Shown piece after piece: positions 26,617-35,400 of a DNA stretch of 35,829 nt. Below the pieces are notes generated by a model. The model was not told the origin of the DNA and did no database searches. It was given only the letters and a program-made list of their open reading frames with translations. A program made the translations under genes and the position numbers. Position 1 is the first letter of the stretch; each line of letters opens with the position of its first letter. This stretch comes from Pseudomonas sp. LS-2 (lineage in GTDB: Bacteria; Pseudomonadota; Gammaproteobacteria; Pseudomonadales; Pseudomonadaceae), in the NCBI RefSeq assembly GCF_003605735.1, contig NZ_QXTJ01000033.1, positions 48,099-83,927 of the forward strand. Reading direction: 5' to 3'.

Positions 26617-27705
26617 ATGAGCGTCGAATTCATCGGTTACATCGCCACCCAACCCGGCTCGGAAATTCATCCACGCAGTGGCCCGACGATACAGCCCGAT
26701 TACGTCGAGAAAGTCGCACGCGCCCATGAAGCAGCAGGGTTCGATCGCGCACTGGTGGCCTACCATTCCAACAGCCCGGACAGCGCCTTTGTCGCCGCTT
26801 ACGCCGCCAGCGTGACCCGCACTCTGAAATTCCTGATCGCCCATCGCCCCGGATTCATCTCCCCCACCGTGGCCGCGCGGCAGTTCGCAACGCTGGATGT
26901 GTTTACCGGTGGCCGCACGGCGGTGCATATCATTACCGGTGGCGATGACCTGGAGTTACGCGCCGATGGCAGCTTCATCGGCAAGGACGAACGCTATGCG
27001 CGCACCGATGAATACCTGAGCGTGGTACGTCAGGAATGGACCGCAGAAAAGCCCTTCGATCATCAGGGCAGTTATTACCAGTTCGAAGGCGCGCATTCGC
27101 TGGTCAAGTCCCCACAGCAACCACACATTCCGCTGTACTTCGGCGGTGCGTCACAAGTGGCCCTCGAGGTTGCGGGCAAACACGCCGATGTCTATGCGTT
27201 GTGGGGCGAGACCTACGAGCAAGTCAGCGACATCGTCAGACAGGTGCGGGCAGAGGCCGCCAAACACGGGCGGACGGTCCGTTTCAGCCTGTCGCTGCGA
27301 CCGATCCTGGCCGACACCGAAGAACTGGCCTGGACGCGTGCCGACAGCATTCTTGAACGCGCCAAAGCCTTGGCCCAGGCCTCGGGTTTCGAACGACGCG
27401 AGCCGGCGAACGAAGGTTCCCGGCGCTTGCTGGAAGCCGCGGCCAAGGGCTCGCGGCTGGACAAGCGGCTGTGGACCGGCATCGCCGGATTGCTCGGTGC
27501 CAAGGGCAATTCCACCGCGCTGGTGGGCACCCCCGAACAGGTGGCCGAGGCGTTACTCGATTACTACGACCTGGGAATCACCACCTTCCTGATTCGCGGT
27601 TTCGACCCGCTGGAGGACGCCATTGATTACGGCAAGAAGCTGATTCCACTGACCCGCGAACGGGTAGCCAAACGCGAGCAGGCGAAGCGCGAACAGGTTG
27701 CCTGA
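26617..27705 (+). CDS. SsuD-like FMNH2-dependent monooxygenase (LLM class)
   Basis: The 362-residue protein belongs to the luciferase-like flavin monooxygenases, close to the alkanesulfonate monooxygenase SsuD, which releases sulfite from sulfonates using reduced FMN. Visible family features are EVARAHEAAGFDRALVAYHS-type early helix, LKFLIAHRPGFISPTVAARQFATLD, GRTAVHIITGGDD, RYARTDEYLSVVRQEW and YFGGASQVALEVAGKHADVY. The substrate is not defined. ATG at 26617 has AAGGAA upstream; the frame's earlier start is not supported. No flavin reductase lies in the window. The neighbours (LysR, thiol dioxygenase, rhodanese, sulfonate-binding protein) point to organosulfur use. Confidence 0.9.
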   Translation: MSVEFIGYIATQPGSEIHPRSGPTIQPDYVEKVARAHEAAGFDRALVAYHSNSPDSAFVAAYAASVTRTLKFLIAHRPGFISPTVAARQFATLDVFTGGRTAVHIITGGDDLELRADGSFIGKDERYARTDEYLSVVRQEWTAEKPFDHQGSYYQFEGAHSLVKSPQQPHIPLYFGGASQVALEVAGKHADVYALWGETYEQVSDIVRQVRAEAAKHGRTVRFSLSLRPILADTEELAWTRADSILERAKALAQASGFERREPANEGSRRLLEAAAKGSRLDKRLWTGIAGLLGAKGNSTALVGTPEQVAEALLDYYDLGITTFLIRGFDPLEDAIDYGKKLIPLTRERVAKREQAKREQVA

Positions 27706-27740
27706 AAACATCCGGAGACGTTCGGCCCGGCGGCGTTCCT

Positions 27741-27792
27741 TGTGCCGACGGCACTGATTTCAGACCCGGCCGCCGGCAAGCCGTGCTGCTAC
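27741..27792. repeat. REP element 4 (degenerate REPIN)
   Basis: The right unit GGCCGCCGGCAAGCCGTGCTGCTA is intact, but the left arm is diverged (TGTGCCGACGGCACTG), so the long hairpin is lost. It lies between the converging monooxygenase and LysR genes. Confidence 0.75.
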
Positions 27793-27806
27793 CGATAGAA
27801 GTGGAC

Positions 27807-28712
27807 TTACGCGGCGGCCCGCGACTGCTTGAGCGCATCGGCGACACGCTGGCCGAACGCATCCACCGGGCCCTGGAGATTGCCCAGAAAACGCGGATAG
27901 ATCAGCCAAAGGTCCATGATTGGTTTGAAATCCTTCAGGGGCATCACCGCCAGTCGATCCCGATGCGCGCTGCGCTCGAACAATGGCCGTGGCACCAGCC
28001 CCAGACCGATGCCGTCGGCCACCAGCCCCAGTTGCAGCTCGGTGCCGAAAGTTTCCAGATTGACCTTGAGGCTCAACCCCTGATCAGCCAACGTACGCTG
28101 CAATCCCGCACGGAAGCCACAGCCGTCCGGGTTCAGCACGAACCCCTGGTCGTAACAGTCCGCCAGCTTGAGCGGCTTTTTCGGCAAGCGATCGCTGGCG
28201 CAGACCACCACCAGTTCCATCTTGCCGATGGACTCCCCGGTGATGCCCTCCGGGAAAATCTTGCCTGCCGGGAACAGCGCAGCGGCTGCATCCAGTTCGC
28301 CGTTCTCGATTTTGCCGACCAGATGACTGCCCCAGCCGGTGACCACCTGAGCGCTCAGTTCCGGGAACTGCCCGCGCAAATGCCTGAGCGCATCGAGCAG
28401 CACCACGTCGCCGATGGTTTGCGGCACACCCAGCCGCAGAAGTCCGCTCGGCGGGGTATCGCTGGCGACCAGCTCCCGCAGCGAATCCATCTCGCGCAGG
28501 ATCGCCAGACACTTCTGATAGACCTGCATCCCCATGGCTGTCGGTTTCAGCGGTTTGGTATTGCGGTCGAACAGCTCGACGCCCAGCGCCTGCTCGAAGT
28601 TCTGCACCCGGCGGGTAATCGCCGGTTGCGTCAACTCCAGCGACTCGGCCGCATGGCTGATCGACTGGCAGCGAATCACCGCCACGAAGGCGTCGATATC
28701 ATCTATTTTCAT
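27807..28712 (-). CDS. LysR-family transcriptional regulator
   Basis: The 301-residue protein starts MKIDDIDAFVAVI and has the LysR helix-turn-helix at about residues 18-50 (ISHAAESLELTQPAITRRVQNFEQ), followed by an effector-binding domain of usual length. The frame is open for 26 more codons upstream, but those codons have no family similarity. It is divergent from the thiol dioxygenase gene, the classic LysR layout, and resembles PAO1 PA2601 in position. It likely regulates the dioxygenase-rhodanese unit and perhaps the monooxygenase; the ligand may be a sulfur compound. Confidence 0.92.
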   Translation of the reverse strand: MKIDDIDAFVAVIRCQSISHAAESLELTQPAITRRVQNFEQALGVELFDRNTKPLKPTAMGMQVYQKCLAILREMDSLRELVASDTPPSGLLRLGVPQTIGDVVLLDALRHLRGQFPELSAQVVTGWGSHLVGKIENGELDAAAALFPAGKIFPEGITGESIGKMELVVVCASDRLPKKPLKLADCYDQGFVLNPDGCGFRAGLQRTLADQGLSLKVNLETFGTELQLGLVADGIGLGLVPRPLFERSAHRDRLAVMPLKDFKPIMDLWLIYPRFLGNLQGPVDAFGQRVADALKQSRAAA

Positions 28713-28843
28713 TCGCAAGGCACATGGAAGAAGGGACACAAGATAGGCAAAAAGCATAATTGCAAACGCGCCCGCAGGATACCCCGGCAACGAGCGCGGC
28801 GCTTATCAAATACTTTTTCGCTATAACCTAATCATCAATAAAT

Positions 28844-28869
28844 AGCATATTAACGGTAAATATTATGCT
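28844..28869. promoter_or_regulatory. Candidate LysR operator before the thiol dioxygenase gene
   Basis: AGCATA (28844-28849) and TATGCT (28864-28869) form an inverted repeat with a 14-base AT-rich spacer that contains TTAACGGTAA. It lies in the 191-bp divergent region, 35 bases before the dioxygenase ATG, a fitting place for a LysR-type site. Confidence 0.4.
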
Positions 28870-28903
28870 TATATTGACCACCCCAATCCACCACGGATCT
28901 GAC

Positions 28904-29527
28904 ATGCGTGAAACTGCCTTGAGTGAGTCTCGACACCCGGAACGACTGCGAAACTTCATCGCAGCGCTGGCCGAACTGATCGACAGCAACCCCGGTGAAG
29001 ACGATCTCCTGCACCACGGTGGGAAGCTTCTGGGGCAACTGGTGCGACACGATGACTGGTTGCCCGACGAATACGCGCTAGCCGACCCGACTCGCTACCA
29101 GCAATTCCTGTTGCACGCCGATTCACGTCAGCGCTTCTCGGTTGTCAGTTTCGTCTGGGGACCGGGTCAGAGCACGCCGATTCACGACCATCGGGTCTGG
29201 GGCCTGATCGGCATGTTGCGTGGCGCCGAATACTCGCAGGGATTCGCTCGGGGCTCCGAGGGTCAACTGCAGAAGGCAGGCACGCCCATTCGCCTGGAAC
29301 CCGGTCAGGTCGAAGCCCTGTCCCCAAGCAGCAACGACATCCATCAGGTCAGTAACGCTTTCAGCGATCAAGTGTCGATCAGCATCCATGTCTACGGCGC
29401 CAACATCGGCGCGGTCAAGCGGGCCGTCTACCAGATCGACGGCAGCGAGAAACTGTTCATCTCCGGCTATTCCAACGCCTGGCTCCCGAACATCTGGGAC
29501 CTGTCCAAAGAGAATCAAGTCCAATGA
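28904..29527 (+). CDS. Thiol dioxygenase (3-mercaptopropionate/cysteine dioxygenase type)
   Basis: This 207-residue cupin adds O2 to a thiol to give a sulfinate. The iron ligands are visible as His94 and His96 in TPIHDHRVWGLIGMLRG and His147 in NDIHQVSNAF. The sequence closely matches what I recall of P. aeruginosa PA2602, shown to be a 3-mercaptopropionate dioxygenase, including QRFSVVSFVWGPGQ and the ISGYSN..LPNIWDLSKEN ending. ATG at 28904 is preferred to one 13 codons earlier, which lies inside the putative operator. It overlaps the rhodanese gene as ATGA. Cysteine or another thiol as substrate cannot be excluded. Confidence 0.9.
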   Translation: MRETALSESRHPERLRNFIAALAELIDSNPGEDDLLHHGGKLLGQLVRHDDWLPDEYALADPTRYQQFLLHADSRQRFSVVSFVWGPGQSTPIHDHRVWGLIGMLRGAEYSQGFARGSEGQLQKAGTPIRLEPGQVEALSPSSNDIHQVSNAFSDQVSISIHVYGANIGAVKRAVYQIDGSEKLFISGYSNAWLPNIWDLSKENQVQ

Positions 29528-31104
29528 CTCAACGCACACGTTCATTTGCCGATGTTCGCAAAGCCCTGCTGGAACATCAGGAAGTCGCCTTGGTGGATGT
29601 GCGCGAAGAAGCGCCGTTCGCCGAATCCCATCCGCTGTTCGCGGCCAATATTCCACTGTCCAAACTGGAGCTGGAAGTATTCTCGCGCATCCCGCGCCGT
29701 GACACTGCCATCACGCTATACGACAACGGCGAGGGGCTTGCGCAGTTGGCGAGCGAGCGTTTGTCTGCTCTGGGCTACAGCAACGTGGGATTGCTCGAAG
29801 GTGGGTTACAGGGCTGGCGTGACGCCGGGGGCGAACTGTTCATCGATGTCAACGTGCCGAGCAAAGCGTTCGGCGAACTGGTCGAGCATCAGCGTCATAC
29901 CCCGTCGCTGGCCGCCCAAGAAGTACAACAATTGCTGGACACCAAAGCGGATGTGGTGGTGCTGGACGCTCGTCGTTTCGATGAGTACCAGACCATGAGC
30001 ATTCCCACCGGCGTCAGTGTGCCGGGTGCCGAACTGGTGCTGCGTGCGCGGGAGCTGGCGCCCGATCCAAAGACACGGATCATCGTCAACTGCGCCGGGC
30101 GCACGCGCAGCATCATCGGCACTCAATCGCTGGTCAACGCCGGTCTGCCCAACCCGATTTCAGCGCTGCGCAACGGCACCATCGGCTGGCTGCTGGCGGG
30201 CCAGACGCTGGATCACGGCCAGGCCCGACGCTTTCCCGAGATCAGCGATAAAACCCTCGAAGCCGCACGCGCCGATGCCCGTCGCGTGGCCGACAGCGCC
30301 GGAGTGAAGCGCGGCACACTTACAGATCTGCACGCGTGGCGCAACGAGGCTGCACGTACGACGTATCTGTTCGATGTCCGCACCCCTGAGGAATACGAAG
30401 CCGGTCACCTGCCCGGCGCACGCTCGACACCCGGTGGCCAACTGGTACAGGAAACCGATCACTACGCCAGCGTGCGCGGGGCGCGAATTGCGCTGGCGGA
30501 CGACGACGGGGTACGCGCCAATATGTCAGCGTCCTGGCTGGCGCAGCTGGGGTGGGAGGTGTTCGTGCTCGACAACCTGACACCAAGGGCATTCAGCGAA
30601 ACCGGTGCCTGGAACCCGCCGATCCCGACGCCGTGGCAGGTCGAGGAGATCAGTGCCCAAACCCTGCATCAATGGCAGCAGCATGGGGGTGTCGCGGTGC
30701 TGGATTTCACCGCCAGCGCCAACTATGTGAAACAGCATATTCCCGGTGCCTGGTGGACGTTGCGCGCTGACCTTTCCAACGCGCTGAGAAAAATCCCCGC
30801 AGCCGAGCGCTATGTACTGACCTGTGGCAGCAGCAAACTGGCGCGTCTGGCGGTGCCCGAAGTCGAAGCACTGACCGGCAAACCCGTGTTCCTGCTCAGG
30901 GACGGCACGGCGAGCTGGATCGCCGCGGGGCTTGCACTGGAAGCGGGTGAAACGCACCTTGCGTCCCCGCGCATCGACCGCTATCGCCGCCCGTACGAGG
31001 GCACTGATGCACCGCGCGAAGCGATGCAGGCGTATCTGGATTGGGAGTTCGGATTGGTGGAGCAACTGGGCCGTGACGGGACCCACGGGTTTTACGTGAT
31101 CTGA
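29524..31104 (+). CDS. Four-domain rhodanese sulfurtransferase
   Basis: This 526-residue protein consists of four rhodanese-like domains at about residues 1-100, 128-225, 258-355 and 375-470. Active-site cysteines are seen in domain 2 (Cys190 in NCAGRTRS) and domain 4 (Cys434 in TCGSSKLA). Domains 1 (LYDNGEG) and 3 (LADDDGV) have an Asp in the loop and should be inactive. No signal peptide, so it is cytosolic. It could pass sulfane sulfur, for example from persulfides formed with the co-translated thiol dioxygenase, or detoxify it. The ATG overlaps the dioxygenase stop; PAO1 PA2603 has the same place. Confidence 0.92.
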   Translation: MTQRTRSFADVRKALLEHQEVALVDVREEAPFAESHPLFAANIPLSKLELEVFSRIPRRDTAITLYDNGEGLAQLASERLSALGYSNVGLLEGGLQGWRDAGGELFIDVNVPSKAFGELVEHQRHTPSLAAQEVQQLLDTKADVVVLDARRFDEYQTMSIPTGVSVPGAELVLRARELAPDPKTRIIVNCAGRTRSIIGTQSLVNAGLPNPISALRNGTIGWLLAGQTLDHGQARRFPEISDKTLEAARADARRVADSAGVKRGTLTDLHAWRNEAARTTYLFDVRTPEEYEAGHLPGARSTPGGQLVQETDHYASVRGARIALADDDGVRANMSASWLAQLGWEVFVLDNLTPRAFSETGAWNPPIPTPWQVEEISAQTLHQWQQHGGVAVLDFTASANYVKQHIPGAWWTLRADLSNALRKIPAAERYVLTCGSSKLARLAVPEVEALTGKPVFLLRDGTASWIAAGLALEAGETHLASPRIDRYRRPYEGTDAPREAMQAYLDWEFGLVEQLGRDGTHGFYVI

Positions 31105-31116
31105 ATGAAACACCCG

Positions 31117-31180
31117 GTAGCAGCAAGGCTTGCCGGAGAGAGATCTTAAGGACGCCACCGCCGGCAAGCCGAACGCTACA
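31117..31180. repeat. REPIN 5
   Basis: GTAGCAGCAAGGCTTGCCGG and inverted CGCCACCGCCGGCAAGCCGAACGCTACA flank a short centre. It begins 13 bases after the rhodanese stop and separates that gene from the binding-protein gene. A weak AGGC/GCCT hairpin with a T7 run follows in the gap before 31250. Confidence 0.87.
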
Positions 31181-31265
31181 GCTTGAGACACCCCTGCCAT
31201 TGATTGCCGACCCCTTCTCCAGGCGGAGGCCGCAGCCTTTTTTTCTTTAGCCTGGAGACACCCGC

Positions 31266-32276
31266 ATGTCGCTACTCTCGACACACCTGACCCACACCAG
31301 ACGCCTGCTGTTCGGCGCATTGATAGCCCTTTCGCTCGACCAATACAGTCATGCCGACGAACCGCTGCAACCCCTGCTCGTCGCCAATCAGAAATCCGCA
31401 TTGAAGGTGCTGCTGCAAGTTTCCGGCGAACTGAAGGACGTACCCTACGAAATCAAATTCTCCGAATTCCCCTCTGCGTCGCCTTTGGGCGAGGCGTTGA
31501 ATGCCGGCGCAGTGGATGTCGGCGCACTGGGCGATGCACCTTATGTATTCGCCCTCGGTGCCGGCGCCTCGCTGAAAGTCATCAGCATTACCCACGTCAA
31601 CGGCCGCTACACCACGGCATTGATCGTGCGCAATGATTCGCCGATCAAATCGGTGGCGGACCTCAAAGGCAAACGCATCGTCACCGGGCGCGGTTCGATC
31701 GGACATTACCTTGCCATTCGCGCCCTGGATGAAGCGGGGCTGAAAACCAGCGATGTCAGTTTCGTCTATCTGTTGCCAAGCGAATCGCGGTTGATCCTCG
31801 ATAACGGCGACGCCGACGCCTGGGCCACATGGGCGCCCTACACCACCGTCGCCACCCAGAGCGGCGCGCGGATTCTGCCCAATGGCCCCGATCTGCTGAC
31901 CAACCATTCCTACCTGGCCGCCACCAGCAAGGCCATCGCCGAAAAACGCGCTCAACTGGATGACTTCGTCGTACGGCTGGACCGAGCGTATCGCTGGGTC
32001 AATGCCCATCCCAAGGAATACGCCGCCGCCCAGACCAAAGTCACCGGCCTGCCACTGGACGTGCATCTGGCGATCAACAAGGACACCACGATGGAGCGCG
32101 TCAGCATCGATGACGGCGTGGTCAAAGGCCTGCAGAACACCGCCGACATCTATGAGCGCGAAGGCATTCTCAACAAGCATGTCGATGTTTCCAATGGATT
32201 CGACCCGGCGTTCAACGCCATCCGACTGACCGCCGAACAATCCGCCGAACGCAGCGATGCACAGGCCACACGTTAA
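31266..32276 (+). CDS. Periplasmic sulfonate/nitrate-type binding protein (SsuA-like)
   Basis: The 336-residue protein is an ABC-transporter substrate-binding protein of the SsuA/TauA group. A signal peptide is clear: RR at 12-13, a hydrophobic core LLFGALIALSL and a likely cut after SHA at residue 30. The mature part shows FSEFPSASPLGEALNAGAVDVGALGDAP and SVADLKGKRIVTGRGSIGHYLAIRALDEAG, both typical. Substrate is inferred to be an organic sulfur compound. The expected permease and ATPase genes are missing downstream; a helicase gene follows instead. ATG at 31266 has GGAGA upstream. Confidence 0.92.
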   Translation: MSLLSTHLTHTRRLLFGALIALSLDQYSHADEPLQPLLVANQKSALKVLLQVSGELKDVPYEIKFSEFPSASPLGEALNAGAVDVGALGDAPYVFALGAGASLKVISITHVNGRYTTALIVRNDSPIKSVADLKGKRIVTGRGSIGHYLAIRALDEAGLKTSDVSFVYLLPSESRLILDNGDADAWATWAPYTTVATQSGARILPNGPDLLTNHSYLAATSKAIAEKRAQLDDFVVRLDRAYRWVNAHPKEYAAAQTKVTGLPLDVHLAINKDTTMERVSIDDGVVKGLQNTADIYEREGILNKHVDVSNGFDPAFNAIRLTAEQSAERSDAQATR

Positions 32277-32378
32277 GCCGGACGCTCCAAGAGGGGTATG
32301 CGCAGACAACAAAGCGGGGGGAAGGTCGACAAGCCAGGCAGTCTCGTGAAAAATGCGGCCTTCGCCGTTGAGATGGGA

Positions 32379-32397
32379 TTCGCTCGTCTTGAGCGAG
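32379..32397 (+). other. Small stem-loop before the helicase gene
   Basis: TCGCTC (32380-32385) pairs with GAGCGA (32391-32396) around GTCTT, about 20 bases before the helicase ATG. There is no T-run, so it is not a normal terminator; it could affect access to the GAGG ribosome site that follows. Confidence 0.3.
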
Positions 32398-32418
32398 TGA
32401 CGTCCAACGAGGTACCGA

Positions 32419-35400
32419 ATGCCCAGCCTGTCCCCCATTTCAGACGACCTTCCAGACTACCGAATGGAGGTCATGTATGGATTGGTGACGTCGTTTTCTG
32501 GCAAGGGCAAGACGTCACTGCTAAAGCTTCTGCGATCAATGGATGTCAAGGATCCCCACGGCAACCTGCTGGACGTTGCGACGCTCTATGAAATTCTGGA
32601 AGAGCTGCAGCGTGAGGAGTGGGTCGTGCTGGAGAAGCGTCCTGAAGCGCAACTCCTCTGCGTCGCCCCGCCACGGCGAAATCGCGTATTGCTGAGCCTG
32701 CTGCAATCAAAGAACTGCGATGACTGGCTAGACGAGATCAAGACAGGCCTGCCCTTGCTCAGCGCGTGGCAAACGCCGGGGCGCCCCCGGATATTGCAGG
32801 ACCTCTGGCTGAATCTGCTCAGCGACGATACCGGTGCGCTGGCGAACTCGCTGCAACAGGCGTCGTACCTTTTTGTCCATTCTGACGCCCCCGTCCCGCA
32901 CCCCATGCAGCTGCTGCAAGCCGACCCCCAGGGTCTGGAGGTATTTGCCAGACTCAACGACGACACGCGCGCCTTGCTGTTGGGCGATCACCTGAACCTG
33001 CTCAATAACGTGCTGGGGCCCGCGGGTCTCAGTTACGACCTGGCCCTGGAAGAAATTGAGGCTCGGCCGAACCGTGAGCTGGCGCTGGAGTTGTCGCTTC
33101 AAGCAGTGTGGCGCGGTGATTGGGTCACCCTGCAATACCTCGCCTCGGATGAGCTTGAACTGCTTCAGCAAACCATCCAGCTGATACTGCGCGGCCAGGT
33201 GAGCGAAACGCTGCTGTTACTGCGCGGCTGGCTCACCGAAATGCGCAGGCTGACCAAGAAACGCAAGATAGACCTGCCGCCCGTGCTCAACCTGTTTTAC
33301 TGCCTGGCGCTGGTGGCGGAGAACGACCCGAAACAGCGTGCGCAATTGAAGCAGGCAATCACGCTGGGTGATAAGGAACGTTACGGCCCCGCTTACCACG
33401 TGCTGTTGAATCTCTTCGAACAATTGCAGGGCGAGAAGCCATCCCTGTCCTCCACCTACCTGCCGCACAGGACCAATGGACTGGACGGTTTGGTGGGCGC
33501 ACTGGCCCTGTACTGGCTGGATGCACCCCAGGCGCGCAAGGATAACTGGCGTCTCAAGCTCGAAGAATACCGCGACCAGCTCGATCGAGAGGGCTATGCC
33601 TGGCTGGCGGCAGAGTTCGACGCACTGATCGCCGCGCAATATCTCGTGCCTCGGCAATTGGCCGATGTGCACCTGAGCGCCGACCTGCAACCGCTGGTCT
33701 CGCTTTGTCACCGCCAGGAAGCCTGGGAGCATGCGCTCAATGCGCTGACGCAACTACGGCCTGGCAAGGCGGCGGCCACCCCCGTTGCAGACGAGAACAA
33801 CACGCGGCTGGCGTGGCTGATTTCCATCGGCACGTATTCGAGAAAGGTCGAACCGCGCGAACAGAAACGCAACTCCAAGGGCCAGTGGAGCAAAGGCCGG
33901 GTGGTGGCACTCAAACGTCTTCTCGACGACAGCGCCCTCATGGACTTTCTCTGCGAGCAGGACCGCCAGGCCATCAGCGCAATCGTGGTCAGCCATCATC
34001 ACTACAGCAGCGTCGATTACGAACTGCCCTTCGGCCTGGCCATGCCCCGACTGGTCGGACACCCTGCGCTGTACTGGGACGACGCGCCCGACGTGCGCAT
34101 CGATCTGCAAGCGGGCCAGGCGTCGCTGAACCTTCAGTCCTCGGCCGGGCAGATCCGCCTGCAGCTGGAACCGGAAGGCATTCGAAGCGCCGATGAAGTT
34201 TTTGTGCACAAAGAGACCCCGACGCGCCTTATGGTTTATCCGATGAGCCGCGAACTGCGCAAAATCGCCGACATCGTCGGCAAGGGCCTGAGCGTCCCGA
34301 CGTCGGCCAAGGGGCAATTGATCGAAGCGGTGAGCGCCATCGCCCCGCTCCTGCCCATCCACTCGGACATTCCCGAACTCACCGGGCATCTCGACAAGGA
34401 GCCCGCCGACACCCGTCTCTATGCGCACTTGCTGCCACTGGCCGAGGGCGTTCGCCTGCAACTGCTGGTGCGTCCGCTGACGGAAGGCAGTTGGTTCCGC
34501 CCGGGTCATGGCTCGAAAAATCTATTGGGCGAACGCGACGGCAAACCCTTGCAGGTGAGCCGCGATCTGGCGGGCGAAAAAAAGGCGCTACAGGTTGTAC
34601 TGGAATGCTGCCCAGGGCTCGCTTACGCCGAAAGCGACGGCCAGGAATGGCAACTGGATCAGCCCCAGCATGCCCTGCAGTTACTCAGCGAATTGCATGC
34701 ACTGGACGGCGAGCAGCTTCATTGCATCTGGCCGGAAGGCGAGCGCATGCGGATCAAGGGCCGGTCCGGGCTCAGCCAGCTCAACCTGGGGCTTCGTCAG
34801 CAGGGTGACTGGTTCCTGCTGCAAGGGAATATCACCCTGGACGACGGCAAAGTGCTGGAACTGCGTCAACTCCTCGAACTGCTCAAATCCAGTCCCGGAC
34901 GCTTTCTGAAGCTCAACGAACGCGACTGGCTGGCCCTCGACGACAGTTTGCGCAAGCGGCTCGACGAATTGGCTCATTTGGCCGACCGCATCAACGATGA
35001 CGGTCTGCGCCTCAGTCCGCTCACCGCCCCGCTGCTCGCAAGCCTTGCCCAGGAAGCCGGTCAGTTCCAGGCGGATGCGGGCTGGCAGGAGCACCTGAAG
35101 AAACTGGAATCGTTGCGCGACTATCAACCGCAAGTGCCTACCACGCTGCACGCCGAACTGCGGGACTACCAGCACGATGGTTTTGTCTGGCTGGGGCGCC
35201 TTGCGCAATGGGGGGTCGGCGCCTGCCTGGCGGACGACATGGGTCTGGGCAAGACCGTGCAGACCCTCGCGCTGCTGTTGCAACGTGCCGCCATGGGGCC
35301 ACAACTGGTGGTCGCGCCGACGTCGGTCACACTCAACTGGCAATCGGAAAGCGCACGCTTCGCGCCCGGCCTCACTGTTCGGCTCTATCAGCAACAGCGC

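Noticed and set aside
32476..32526. Walker A-like SGKGKTS near the N-terminus of the helicase
   Set aside because: It lacks the glycine at the proper distance for GxxxxGK[ST], and the true Walker A is at residues 937-948.
32298..32591. 97-codon open frame overlapping the start of the helicase gene
   Set aside because: No ribosome site or recognisable motif, and most of it overlaps the helicase frame, which has both.
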